Positions 1-5,157 of a stretch of DNA of 23,670 nucleotides are shown here, piece by piece. A model generated the notes under the pieces. It made no database searches. It saw only the letters and a program-made list of their open reading frames with translations, and was not told the DNA's origin. The DNA comes from an uncultured Eubacteriales bacterium (GTDB lineage Bacteria; Bacillota; Clostridia; Oscillospirales; Oscillospiraceae), in assembly GCA_900551995.1 (NCBI GenBank), contig URXW01000029.1:1-23670 (forward strand), written 5' to 3'. How positions within the stretch are numbered: the stretch's first letter is position 1; each line of letters begins with the position of its first letter. The position numbers and the translations under genes were made by a program.

Positions 1-453
1 TTTGACCTTGCCGGAAAACGAGTTTCCCGCGTGGGTGAAGGTCGGCGCGATGAGCACGCCTCCGTCCTTCAGTACCCGCTTGATTTCTTGCAGGGCTTTC
101 TCCGGCTGCGGCACGATATGCAGCGCGTTGGACACGATCACTACATCAAAGGACTGGTTCGCATAGGGCAGGCGGAACATATCCTGCACGGAGAAGTGCA
201 GCTTGGCAGAGCGGTTATCCCGCTTCGCCTCGGCGATCATCTCCGGGGAGGCATCCGTCGCCTCGATGTGCGCCGCCGCGTTTACGATGTGCTTTGCGAT
301 CAGCCCCGTGCCAGTGGCAAGCTCCAGCACCGTTTTGTGCCGCACAATTGGCCGGATCAGCTCATACATCTCGTCATACGCCGCCCCATCCTTTCGCATA
401 AAGCGGTCGTACCGACCGGCATTTTTGTCCCAGAAATTCTTGTGTTCCTGCAT
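1..453 (-). CDS. Class I SAM-dependent methyltransferase (3' end outside window)
   Basis: The leftward reading frame starts at the ATG complementary to 451-453 and stays open to base 1, so 151 residues are visible and the C-terminus is missing. The protein begins MQEHKNFWDKNAGRYDRFMR. It has the SAM-binding glycine motif ELATGTGLIAKH (near residues 44-55), the acidic residue after strand 2 (EATDASPEM), and the later motifs FDVVIVSNALH and LKDGGVLIAPTF, in UbiE/MenG-like Methyltransf_11 order. The substrate cannot be read from sequence. A GGGGAG Shine-Dalgarno lies just upstream. The leader carries palindromic operators, so a small regulator probably controls the gene. It lies inside what looks like the end of an integrated element. 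The family is confident; the role is unknown. Confidence 0.85.
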   Translation of the reverse strand, partial: MQEHKNFWDKNAGRYDRFMRKDGAAYDEMYELIRPIVRHKTVLELATGTGLIAKHIVNAAAHIEATDASPEMIAEAKRDNRSAKLHFSVQDMFRLPYANQSFDVVIVSNALHIVPQPEKALQEIKRVLKDGGVLIAPTFTHAGNSFSGKVK

Positions 454-471
454 CGCTATCACTCCCCAGTC

Positions 472-523
472 GTTAGATGTATCTAACCTATACGCACACA
501 TCTTTCAGTTAGATGTAGCTAAC
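472..523. promoter_or_regulatory. Two palindromic operator-like sites in the methyltransferase leader
   Basis: 472-487 is a perfect 7-2-7 inverted repeat (GTTAGATGTATCTAAC). 508-523 is the same motif with one mismatch (GTTAGATGTAGCTAAC). Their centres are 36 bp apart. Both lie between the predicted transcription start and the methyltransferase start codon. The TTAG...CTAA shape resembles sites bound by DtxR/MntR- or TetR-type dimers; which regulator binds is not known. Confidence 0.6.
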
Positions 524-639
524 TATCGTGTCTTGGAAAAGCCGCATTTCTGCGGCACCCCTCCCAAAGCTATTCTTGCTTAATTTAGCGTTTTCGGATG
601 ATTTTCTTAGAAAATCATTACTCCCTATTTCTGCTCCAA

Positions 640-677
640 AGTATAGCACCGCCGATGGTTAGTGTCAACTAACCATC
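640..677 (-). promoter_or_regulatory. Sigma-A promoter overlapped by a 24-bp palindromic operator
   Basis: Reading leftward, TTGACA (668-663), a 17-nt spacer and TATACT (645-640) form a near-perfect sigma-A promoter whose start would fall near 632, upstream of the methyltransferase gene. The -35 box lies inside a perfect 10-4-10 inverted repeat at 654-677 (GATGGTTAGT / ACTAACCATC). That repeat shares the TTAG/CTAA core with the two sites at 472-523. Binding there would block polymerase, so repression is the simplest reading. Confidence 0.7.
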
Positions 678-778
678 TCTCATCTTTTCCTCTGCCTTCG
701 GAGAGCGTACAAAGCAGCTGCCCTTATTCTTTGATTATAGCATCCCACGGTTTGCGCCGCCAAGGGTTAAGAAAATCG

Positions 779-807
779 TTGACGCTTTTTCTATTTCTGG
801 CTATAAT
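779..807 (+). promoter_or_regulatory. Strong rightward promoter reading toward the tRNA fragment
   Basis: TTGACG (779-784), 17-nt spacer, TATAAT (802-807). The predicted start is near 814. The only downstream features before the terminator at 1025-1064 are a weak 43-codon ORF (847-978, no Shine-Dalgarno) and the tRNA 3' fragment. The product could be a short non-coding transcript, or the promoter may read out of the element end. Confidence 0.55.
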
Positions 808-982
808 AGGCGCACCGAGGATGGACGCCTTTCCGCCTGTTTTTCTATGACCACAACGCGTACCACAGACGCCGCCGGGACACATGGTTACAACGGGAAA
901 AAGAGGCCACAAGACCATTTACATTCCAGGCAAAAGCGGCGGAAATGGCTAAAAATCAATACAAAGCATAGCTTTTGATTCG

Positions 983-1027
983 TTCGCATCCGAGAGGTCG
1001 AGGGTTCGAATCCCTTCAGGTCCACCA
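983..1027 (+). pseudogene. 3' fragment of a tRNA gene (probably tRNA-Ala CGC); putative attachment site
   Basis: Reading back from the CCA end there is discriminator A1024, acceptor strand 1017-1023, a T arm with the invariant TTCGAAT loop at 1000-1016, a 5-nt variable loop 995-999, the 3' side of the anticodon stem 990-994 (CCGAG) and an anticodon-loop-like TTCGCAT at 983-989. The bases before 983 do not pair with CCGAG, and no D arm or 5' acceptor strand lies upstream, so only the 3' part is present. Loop position 34-36 would be CGC (alanine). U70 permits the G3-U70 alanine identity pair and A73 also fits. A broken tRNA that starts in the anticodon loop and keeps its terminator is the expected right-hand scar of an element integrated at a tRNA gene. 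Confidence 0.75.
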
Positions 1028-1064
1028 AAATGAAAACCACCCTTTTGGGTGGTTTTCATTTTGG
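1025..1064 (+). terminator. Long perfect hairpin terminator after the tRNA fragment
   Basis: 18-bp perfect arms (1025-1042 and 1047-1064) enclose a TTTT loop; the core is AACCACCC/GGGTGGTT. The 5' arm begins inside the CCA end. It looks like the original terminator of the tRNA gene. The flanking A and T runs would let it work in either direction. Confidence 0.8.
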
Positions 1065-1120
1065 TGCGGAGCTTGGGATCTGAGGTTTATCCCCGACTTA
1101 CTACTGTAAAACCGCGTAGG

Positions 1121-1160
1121 AAAACAAAAAAGCCTTGAAACCACAAGGGCTTCAAGGCTT
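1121..1160 (-). terminator. Terminator of the tRNA-Val gene
   Basis: 10-bp inverted repeat AAGCCTTGAA / TTCAAGGCTT (1130-1139 and 1151-1160). On the leftward strand a T-rich tail (complement of 1121-1130) follows it directly. Confidence 0.8.
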
Positions 1161-1161
1161 C

Positions 1162-1237
1162 TGGTGCGCGGTACAGGACTCGAACCTGTGACCCCATGCA
1201 CGTCAAGCATGTGCTCTACCAGCTGAGCTAACCGCGC
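1162..1237 (-). tRNA. tRNA-Val (GAC)
   Basis: The reverse complement folds as a full cloverleaf of 76 nt with encoded CCA (1162-1164). The acceptor is GCGCGGT/ACCGCGC, the D arm contains TAGCTCAG, the anticodon stem-loop is CATGC-TTGACGT-GCATG giving anticodon GAC, and the T loop is TTCGAGT. It is a monocistronic unit with its own promoter and terminator. Confidence 0.95.
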
Positions 1238-1250
1238 AGACAACGATAGT

Positions 1251-1279
1251 ATATTACCTTATCAGCCCCGGTTTGTCAA
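1251..1279 (-). promoter_or_regulatory. Consensus promoter of tRNA-Val
   Basis: Leftward TTGACA (1279-1274), 17-nt spacer, TAATAT (1256-1251), starting transcription a few bases before the tRNA 5' end. Confidence 0.85.
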
Positions 1280-1287
1280 CACTTTTC

Positions 1288-1316
1288 TTGCCTTTCCCGC
1301 GGAAATTTGCTATACT
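1288..1316 (+). promoter_or_regulatory. Promoter of the SDR gene
   Basis: TTGCCT (1288-1293), 17-nt spacer, TATACT (1311-1316), about 34 nt before the start codon. It lies back to back with the tRNA-Val promoter. Confidence 0.65.
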
Positions 1317-1349
1317 CACGGGGAGAATCTGTGAAAAGGGGATGATCCC

Positions 1350-2084
1350 ATGGAGAAAATCGCGCTGGTGACCGGCTCCTCCCGCGGTATCGGGCGGGCA
1401 GTGGCGCGCCGTCTGGCGGCGGAGGGCTACGCCGTGGGCGTCAACTATCGGGAGCGGCAGGACTGCGCCGCCGCACTGGTGGAGGAGATCCGGGCGGCGG
1501 GCGGACGCGCCGTCGCCGTGCAGGCGGACGTGGCGGATCGGGCGCAGGTGAACGAGATGGTGCGCCGGATCGAGGGGGAGCTCGGCGAGGTATCGCTGCT
1601 GGTGAACAACGCCGGCGTGGCGGGACAGGGACTGTTTCAGGACACCACCGACGAGATGTGGCACCGGTATTTCGCCGTCAATGTGGACGGCGCGTACCAC
1701 GCGGTGCAGGCGGTGCTGCCCCCCATGCTGCGGGAGCACAAGGGCTGCATCGTGAACATCGCGTCCATCTGGGGGCTGCGGGGTGCCAGCTGCGAGGTGG
1801 CGTATTCCGCCACCAAGGGCGCGGTGGTCGCGCTGACCCGGTCGCTGGCGGCGGAGCTCGCCCCCACGGGCATACGGGTGAACTGCGTGGCTCCGGGCGT
1901 TATCCAGACGGATATGCTCACCGCGCTGCCCCAGGAGATCGTGCCGCAGCTGGTGGAGGAGACGCCGCTGGGGCGGCTGGGCACACCGGAGGACATCGCC
2001 GCCGCCGTCAGCTTCTTCGCGGACGAGAGAGCGTCCTTCGTCACCGGGCAGGTGCTGACCTGCGACGGGGGATTTATACTGTAA
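1350..2084 (+). CDS. Short-chain dehydrogenase/reductase (FabG/YmfI type)
   Basis: A 244-residue classical SDR of full length. Rossmann motif TGSSRGIG is at residues 8-15, the D61 adenine contact at 60-61, NNAG at 86-89, N111, and the catalytic S139-Y152-K156. The PG motif (APGVIQTD) and the C-terminal TGQ...DGGF also match the FabG group, so it reduces a carbonyl with NAD(P)H. SIWGLRGASCEV just before the active-site tyrosine recalls YmfI, the reductase that finishes the EF-P 5-aminopentanol modification in Bacillus. That resemblance is from memory, so either FabG or YmfI function is possible. The AAGGGG Shine-Dalgarno supports the ATG at 1350. The gene stands alone with its own promoter and terminator and has no fatty-acid genes next to it. 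Confidence 0.9.
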   Translation: MEKIALVTGSSRGIGRAVARRLAAEGYAVGVNYRERQDCAAALVEEIRAAGGRAVAVQADVADRAQVNEMVRRIEGELGEVSLLVNNAGVAGQGLFQDTTDEMWHRYFAVNVDGAYHAVQAVLPPMLREHKGCIVNIASIWGLRGASCEVAYSATKGAVVALTRSLAAELAPTGIRVNCVAPGVIQTDMLTALPQEIVPQLVEETPLGRLGTPEDIAAAVSFFADERASFVTGQVLTCDGGFIL

Positions 2085-2093
2085 GGACTGCAC

Positions 2094-2134
2094 GCAGCAG
2101 CCCGCCTTGCATGAGGCGGGCTGCTGTGTTTTTA
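2094..2134 (+). terminator. Terminator of the SDR gene
   Basis: 13-bp perfect hairpin CAGCAGCCCGCCT / AGGCGGGCTGCTG (2095-2107, 2114-2126) followed by TGTTTTTA. It sits between two convergent genes; the leftward side lacks a T run. Confidence 0.85.
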
Positions 2135-2884
2135 TAGGTGCCCCTCCGGGAGAGGCTGGTTGTGGAGCATGACGCGCCCGAAGCAGGTGAGGCTCCGCCC
2201 GCTGCCCCGGTGAAAGACCACGTCCATGTCGGCGCGGAGGCGGTTCAGGGAGAACAGGTAGACCATGCCGAAGCCGTCCCGGTAATACTGCTTGCACAGC
2301 ATATCGCCGTCCACGCAGAAAATGCCCACATCGCCGTTTTGCAGGGGGTCGTGGTTCACGTAGACCACCGCGCCGTCGCCGATGGCGGGGGACATGGAGT
2401 CGCCCTGTATGCGGACGGCCAGCTCCGCGCCGGGGGGCACGTCGCCGGTGACGGGCAGCAGCTCGTAGTCCTCGCCGAATACCGGCGCGGCAAAGCCGGC
2501 GGCGGCAGGGGAGGTATAGAGGGGGATCGTGCGATCCTCGCCGCAGGAGGCGGCGGCGGACAGGTCGTCGGTCATCTCCCGCAGGGCGTCCACCAGCGTG
2601 CAGACGGTCTGGCGTCCGGACAGAGGCAGCTGGCGGTATTTCGCCAGAAGGCGGTGCTCCTCGTCGCTGTGGCTGGCGGCAGCACGGTAGCTGCCCCAGT
2701 ACAGATAGTTGGGATCGGCGTCCAGTGCGTCAAAAAGCCGCAGCAGCACGCCCTCCTTGGGCGCGCTGACGCCCGTTTCGTAGTTGCCCACGGCGGACAC
2801 GGACACACCCAGCTTGTCCGCCAGCTGCTGGCGGGTCAGCCCCAGCTCCTCGCGCCGGCGGCGCATTTGCTCTCCAAAGGACAC
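2132..2884 (-). CDS. XRE-family repressor with S24/LexA-like self-cleavage domain
   Basis: Two-domain regulator of 250 residues from a GTG at 2884, chosen because a GGGGGG-rich Shine-Dalgarno lies 7 nt upstream; a TTG at 2905 in the same frame is less likely. Residues 4-45 form an HTH_3 domain (LTRQQLADKLGVSVSAVGNYETG). The linker is about 70 residues. Residues 120-245 are an S24 peptidase fold with the putative Ala129-Gly130 cleavage site, nucleophile S163 in GDSMSP and general base K198. Such proteins (phage CI, LexA, ImmR-like) repress until DNA damage or a similar signal triggers self-cleavage. A palindromic operator array and a divergent promoter lie directly upstream, so it probably represses itself and the rightward promoter. 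No recombinase or phage genes lie beside it. Confidence 0.9.
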   Translation of the reverse strand: MSFGEQMRRRREELGLTRQQLADKLGVSVSAVGNYETGVSAPKEGVLLRLFDALDADPNYLYWGSYRAAASHSDEEHRLLAKYRQLPLSGRQTVCTLVDALREMTDDLSAAASCGEDRTIPLYTSPAAAGFAAPVFGEDYELLPVTGDVPPGAELAVRIQGDSMSPAIGDGAVVYVNHDPLQNGDVGIFCVDGDMLCKQYYRDGFGMVYLFSLNRLRADMDVVFHRGSGRSLTCFGRVMLHNQPLPEGHL

Positions 2885-2898
2885 GAGATCACCCCCCC

Positions 2899-2946
2899 TC
2901 GACAAAGTTCGACATCCCTCGACAGGATTCGACAGCTCTTGACAGT
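2899..2946. repeat. Five TCGACA-type sites at exact 10-bp spacing
   Basis: TCGACA occurs at 2899, 2909, 2919 and 2929, and TTGACA at 2939, each followed by four variable bases. The 10-bp step places all five on nearly the same face of the helix. They fill the leader between the predicted repressor transcription start (near 2940) and its start codon. They may be low-affinity binding sites or act in the RNA as TGTCGA repeats. Confidence 0.7.
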
Positions 2947-2975
2947 ATACTACTCTGAAAACTTGGTTTTGTCAA
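2947..2975 (-). promoter_or_regulatory. Promoter of the S24 repressor gene
   Basis: Leftward TTGACA (2975-2970), 17-nt spacer, TAGTAT (2952-2947). The first palindromic operator (2981-3001) lies just upstream of the -35 box. Confidence 0.65.
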
Positions 2976-2980
2976 CTACA

Positions 2981-3092
2981 AATCACAAGAATCTTGTGAT
3001 TTTAGGCTTGACATCACAAGATTCTTGTGATACAGTAGCGTCAACAACAAGTTTCTTGGCGTTGCGAGGGAGGTGTCACAAGAATGTTGGCA
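2981..3092. promoter_or_regulatory. Array of four palindromic operators at exact 31-bp spacing
   Basis: Sites share a CACAAG-ANT-CTTGTG core with centres at 2991, 3022, 3053 and 3084. The first is a perfect 10-1-10 palindrome (2981-3001) and the second a perfect 9-1-9 palindrome (3013-3031). The third (CAAG-TTT-CTTG, 3048-3058) and fourth (CACAAGAATGTTG, 3078-3089) are degenerate. The spacing of 31 bp is three helical turns, so dimers would line up on one face and could bind cooperatively. The adjacent XRE/S24 repressor is the obvious candidate protein. Confidence 0.8.
3008..3036 (+). promoter_or_regulatory. Rightward promoter with an operator as its spacer
   Basis: TTGACA (3008-3013), 17-nt spacer, TACAGT (3031-3036). 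The second palindrome (3013-3031) fills the spacer, which is classic repressor placement. It is divergent from the repressor promoter. Its target is unclear: only a 52-codon ORF (3084-3242) follows. Confidence 0.7.
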
Positions 3093-3242
3093 CAGAAAAA
3101 GCCGCCGCACCGGTCAGGTGCGGCGGCAAAGGGGGTGTTTTTACGGTCAGCCTTGGGGGTCGATGATCGTTACACTGTCGCCCAGCAGGTGAACTCCCGG
3201 CAGGACGTCAAGGTTAGGGGCGGTGATGGTGCCCCGCCATAG
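3084..3242 (+). CDS. Candidate 52-aa small protein under the operator-controlled promoter
   Basis: The ATG at 3084 follows a GGAGGTG Shine-Dalgarno (3069-3075) by 8 nt and sits about 40 nt after the predicted transcription start of the 3008-3036 promoter. The frame (MLAQKKPPHRSGAAAKGVFL...) runs to TAG at 3240-3242. Against it: codons 6-15 are made from the terminator hairpin of the opposing lipoprotein gene, and the rest is antisense to that gene's 3' end. I recognise no family. It could be a remnant of the gene the operator once controlled. Confidence 0.25.
   Translation: MLAQKKPPHRSGAAAKGVFLRSALGVDDRYTVAQQVNSRQDVKVRGGDGAPP
3093..3127 (-). terminator. Terminator of the lipoprotein gene
   Basis: 11-bp perfect hairpin GCCGCCGCACC / GGTGCGGCGGC (3101-3111, 3117-3127) followed on the leftward strand by TTTTTCTG. 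Confidence 0.85.
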
Positions 3243-4145
3243 CTGATACTCGCAGCGTTCGTCGATCCACCCTTCGGCGTTCAGCGTGCCGCCGTTCAGC
3301 AGCACAGTGGGGATCATGTCGGGGTGCTCCGAACTGACATTCCAGCTGTCGGCGACGGAGACGACGCCGCCCCAGCAGACCATCCGAGGACAGTCCGTGA
3401 GGAACTTCACAGAGAGCGCGCCGCCGGTGACACAGATGTCGCCGGTGACAAAGGCACCCTCGGACACCGTAAGGCTGCCGGAGCGCACCACCAGATTGGC
3501 GGTGTGTTCCCCGTCGCCGTTGGCGGCGAGGAACAGATAGGGCGTCACCACATCCGCGCCATCCACGATGAGCGCAGGCCACGACTGCCCGCAGCCGCCC
3601 GTCTCCAAAGGCTGGGTGAGCGTCAGCTTGCCGCCGCCGGTGATAATCACGGTATCGAAACCGGCGAACAGACCGACACCATCGCCGGTGCCGTTATCGG
3701 CGCGGCAGTCGCCCTCGATCTCCAGCCACAGGATGCCGCCGGAGTCACTGCAAAGACCGGGGATGAAGCTGTCGGCGGCGCGGACGTGGATACAGTGGTA
3801 TAACTGACCTCCCCAGCAGAAGCGTCCATACGCGCCCTCCTCCGTGGCTTTGCCGTCGGTCAGCTCCGCCATGGACAGTCCGTCGCTGCCGCCCAGCTGG
3901 GAAAACGTGCCCTCATGCCACAAGGGAATGCGATCCGGCGCGCCGCGCTTGGCAGAGGACGCCAGCGGCAGGGAACTGTCGGTATCGGCGATGGGTGACC
4001 AGTCAAGATAGTCGTCATAAACGCGGCACACCTCCGGGATACCGTCCAGCGGTGAGCCGTCGCCAGAGGTGTCGGCGGGTGCGCCGCAGGCGCAGAGGCT
4101 AAAAAGCAGAGAAAGCGTGAGAAGAAGCAGGGACAGTTTTTTCAT
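3147..4145 (-). CDS. Secreted lipoprotein with beta-helix-like region, unknown function
   Basis: 332 residues with a type II signal peptide: MKK, a leucine-rich core, then the lipobox LCAC with the lipidated cysteine at residue 20 followed by Gly, so it is probably anchored outside the membrane. The rest is Gly/Asp/Thr-rich with short repeated strands (for example VVRSGSLTVSEGAFVTGDIC, LLNGGTLNAEGWI), as in right-handed beta-helix or DUF4353-like surface proteins. No catalytic motif is visible. An AAAGGAG Shine-Dalgarno fixes the ATG at 4145. The gene is monocistronic, with its own promoter (4223-4251), a large inverted repeat in the leader and a terminator. I do not recognise the family. Confidence 0.8.
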   Translation of the reverse strand: MKKLSLLLLTLSLLFSLCACGAPADTSGDGSPLDGIPEVCRVYDDYLDWSPIADTDSSLPLASSAKRGAPDRIPLWHEGTFSQLGGSDGLSMAELTDGKATEEGAYGRFCWGGQLYHCIHVRAADSFIPGLCSDSGGILWLEIEGDCRADNGTGDGVGLFAGFDTVIITGGGKLTLTQPLETGGCGQSWPALIVDGADVVTPYLFLAANGDGEHTANLVVRSGSLTVSEGAFVTGDICVTGGALSVKFLTDCPRMVCWGGVVSVADSWNVSSEHPDMIPTVLLNGGTLNAEGWIDERCEYQLWRGTITAPNLDVLPGVHLLGDSVTIIDPQG

Positions 4146-4174
4146 GGGAGTTGCTCCTTTCTAACGGTGGTTGG

Positions 4175-4215
4175 TACCATCGGTTAACAAGGGCAGCTCT
4201 TGTTAATCGATGGTA
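4175..4215. repeat. 17-bp inverted repeat in the lipoprotein leader
   Basis: Arms 4175-4191 (TACCATCGGTTAACAAG) and 4199-4215 match at 16 of 17 positions around a 7-nt loop. The repeat lies a few bases past the predicted transcription start, so it could be a DNA operator or an RNA stem-loop. It lacks a T tail and so is not a simple terminator. Confidence 0.7.
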
Positions 4216-4222
4216 TGGGAAC

Positions 4223-4251
4223 AGTATACTCCTTGCCGGCGGAGGACGCAA
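4223..4251 (-). promoter_or_regulatory. Promoter of the lipoprotein gene
   Basis: Leftward TTGCGT (4251-4246), 17-nt spacer, TATACT (4228-4223). It overlaps the end of the tRNA-Tyr terminator. Confidence 0.6.
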
Positions 4252-4252
4252 C

Positions 4253-4286
4253 AAAAAAACCGCCCCGCTTACGCAGGACGGTTTTT
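4253..4286 (-). terminator. Terminator of the tRNA-Thr/tRNA-Tyr unit
   Basis: GC-rich hairpin with outer pairing ACCG / CGGT (4259-4262, 4279-4282) followed leftward by seven T residues. It directly follows the tRNA-Tyr CCA end. Confidence 0.75.
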
Positions 4287-4370
4287 GGTGGGGGATGGTG
4301 GATTCGAACCACCGAAGGCGTTGCCAGCAGATTTACAGTCTGTCCCCTTTGGCCACTCGGGAAATCCCCC
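4286..4370 (-). tRNA. tRNA-Tyr (GTA)
   Basis: 85-nt class II tRNA on the reverse strand with encoded CCA. Acceptor is GGGGGAT, anticodon stem-loop is CAGA-CTGTAAA-TCTG with anticodon GTA, there is a long variable arm, and the T loop is TTCGAAT. It is cotranscribed downstream of tRNA-Thr. Confidence 0.95.
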
Positions 4371-4389
4371 AGATATACGGGTATTCGAT

Positions 4390-4465
4390 TGGAGCTGGTG
4401 GACGGATTCGAACCCCCGACCTGCTGATTACAAATCAGCTGCTCTACCAGCTGAGCTACACCAGC
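4390..4465 (-). tRNA. tRNA-Thr (TGT)
   Basis: 76-nt cloverleaf on the reverse strand: acceptor GCTGGTG/CACCAGC, discriminator T, encoded CCA, D arm TAGCTCAG, anticodon stem-loop CTGAT-TTGTAAT-CAG with anticodon TGT, T loop TTCGAAT. It is the first gene of a two-tRNA transcript with tRNA-Tyr, 19 nt apart. Confidence 0.95.
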
Positions 4466-4483
4466 ATCTCACCAGCGAACCGT

Positions 4484-4512
4484 ATTATAGCAGACGTTCC
4501 CCACATTGTCAA
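4484..4512 (-). promoter_or_regulatory. Perfect consensus promoter of the tRNA-Thr/Tyr unit
   Basis: Leftward TTGACA (4512-4507), 17-nt spacer, TATAAT (4489-4484). Confidence 0.9.
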
Positions 4513-4605
4513 CAAGAAAGTTTATCAGAAAGGAGAAATTCATCGCTTTAAAGGCATACCACGCCTGCGGAGGCAGGCAAAACCACGAAAGAGGGGGAGA
4601 ATACC

Positions 4606-4839
4606 ATGACATTACAAGAGATCTCCGTGCTGTACGACGAGAGTGCCGCGCAGCTCTCCGGGCGGCTGTCGGAGCTGCGGCTGTGCCTGCGGCAGACGGA
4701 GGACGCAGAGGAGGCGCGCCGCCTACGGCGGCGGATCGAGGAGCTAAGACCGCTGCTGACCCAGTGCCGCAAGCTGTCCGGGCTGACGGAGCGGTACTAC
4801 GACAGGAGCTTCTATGGCTACCGTGAGTACCGGATATGA
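4606..4839 (+). CDS. Small coiled-coil hypothetical protein
   Basis: 77 residues (MTLQEISVLYDE...), charged, with an Arg/Glu/Leu heptad-like stretch at about residues 15-55 that predicts a helical hairpin or coiled coil, and a Tyr-rich tail (RYYDRSFYGYREYRI). The GAGGGGGAG Shine-Dalgarno before the ATG supports the start. It overlaps the next gene by 26 bp in another frame, so translation is probably coupled. The tight pairing with an HTH protein suggests a regulatory pair, or a remnant of a mobile element. No known domain recognised. Confidence 0.7.
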   Translation: MTLQEISVLYDESAAQLSGRLSELRLCLRQTEDAEEARRLRRRIEELRPLLTQCRKLSGLTERYYDRSFYGYREYRI

Positions 4840-5107
4840 CATTATGGATCGGGCGGGGCTGCAGGCGTGGCTGCGGGAGCAGGCGGGCGACAACGGCTCG
4901 CGCCGTCACCGTCTGCTGCGGAACCTGCCCCGTGCCGTGGCGGCGGAGTTGACGCCCCGCCAGCGGGAGATGCTGGAGCTATACATATATCATAATATGT
5001 CCGTAACGGACATCGCCGACGCGCTGGGCGTGAACAAATCCACCGTTTCCCGCTCCCTGCGGCGGTCGTTTCAGCGGCTGGAGCGGTGCCTGAAATACAG
5101 CCTGTGA
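4814..5107 (+). CDS. Sigma-70 region 4-like helix-turn-helix protein
   Basis: 97 residues. The C-terminal half (LTPRQREMLELYIYHNMSVTDIADALGVNKSTVSRSLRR, given here only by its ends: L47 to R84) is a sigma-region-4/LuxR-type HTH: a TPRQ...L helix, the SVTDIADALGV turn, then the NKSTVSRSL recognition helix. There is no sigma region 2, so it cannot be a complete sigma factor; it is better read as a small DNA-binding regulator. A GGAG Shine-Dalgarno (GACAGGAGC) lies just before the ATG, inside the upstream gene. It overlaps that gene by 26 bp. The target is unknown. Confidence 0.8.
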   Translation: MATVSTGYDIMDRAGLQAWLREQAGDNGSRRHRLLRNLPRAVAAELTPRQREMLELYIYHNMSVTDIADALGVNKSTVSRSLRRSFQRLERCLKYSL

Positions 5108-5120
5108 GAAAAAACGCGGC

Positions 5121-5157
5121 GCAGAGGCGGGAAAGGCTTGACTTTTCCGCCTCTGCC
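5121..5157 (+). terminator. GC-rich hairpin after the small-gene pair, overlapping the next promoter
   Basis: About 14 bp pair between GCAGAGGCGGGAAA (5121-5134) and TTTTCCGCCTCTGC (5144-5157), with one G-T pair. No T run follows, so termination is uncertain. The -35 box of the downstream promoter lies in its loop. Confidence 0.45.

Larger units (their letters stand above)
454..982. other. Gene-poor terminal segment of the putative integrated element
   Basis: About 530 bases without a convincing gene. It holds the methyltransferase leader and promoter, small hairpins at 540-555 and 598-618 (9-bp arms, 3-nt loop), and a rightward promoter at 779-807. The longest rightward ORFs here lack a Shine-Dalgarno and resemble nothing I recognise. 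Confidence 0.5.

Noticed and set aside
847..978. A 43-codon rightward ORF (MTTTRTTDAAGTHGYNGKKR...) after the promoter at 779
   Set aside because: No Shine-Dalgarno, no recognisable family, and it lies in an element end; not enough to call a gene.
2885..2905. TTG start giving a longer S24 repressor
   Set aside because: The GTG at 2884 has a strong G-rich Shine-Dalgarno at the right distance and gives an N-terminus typical of HTH_3 proteins.
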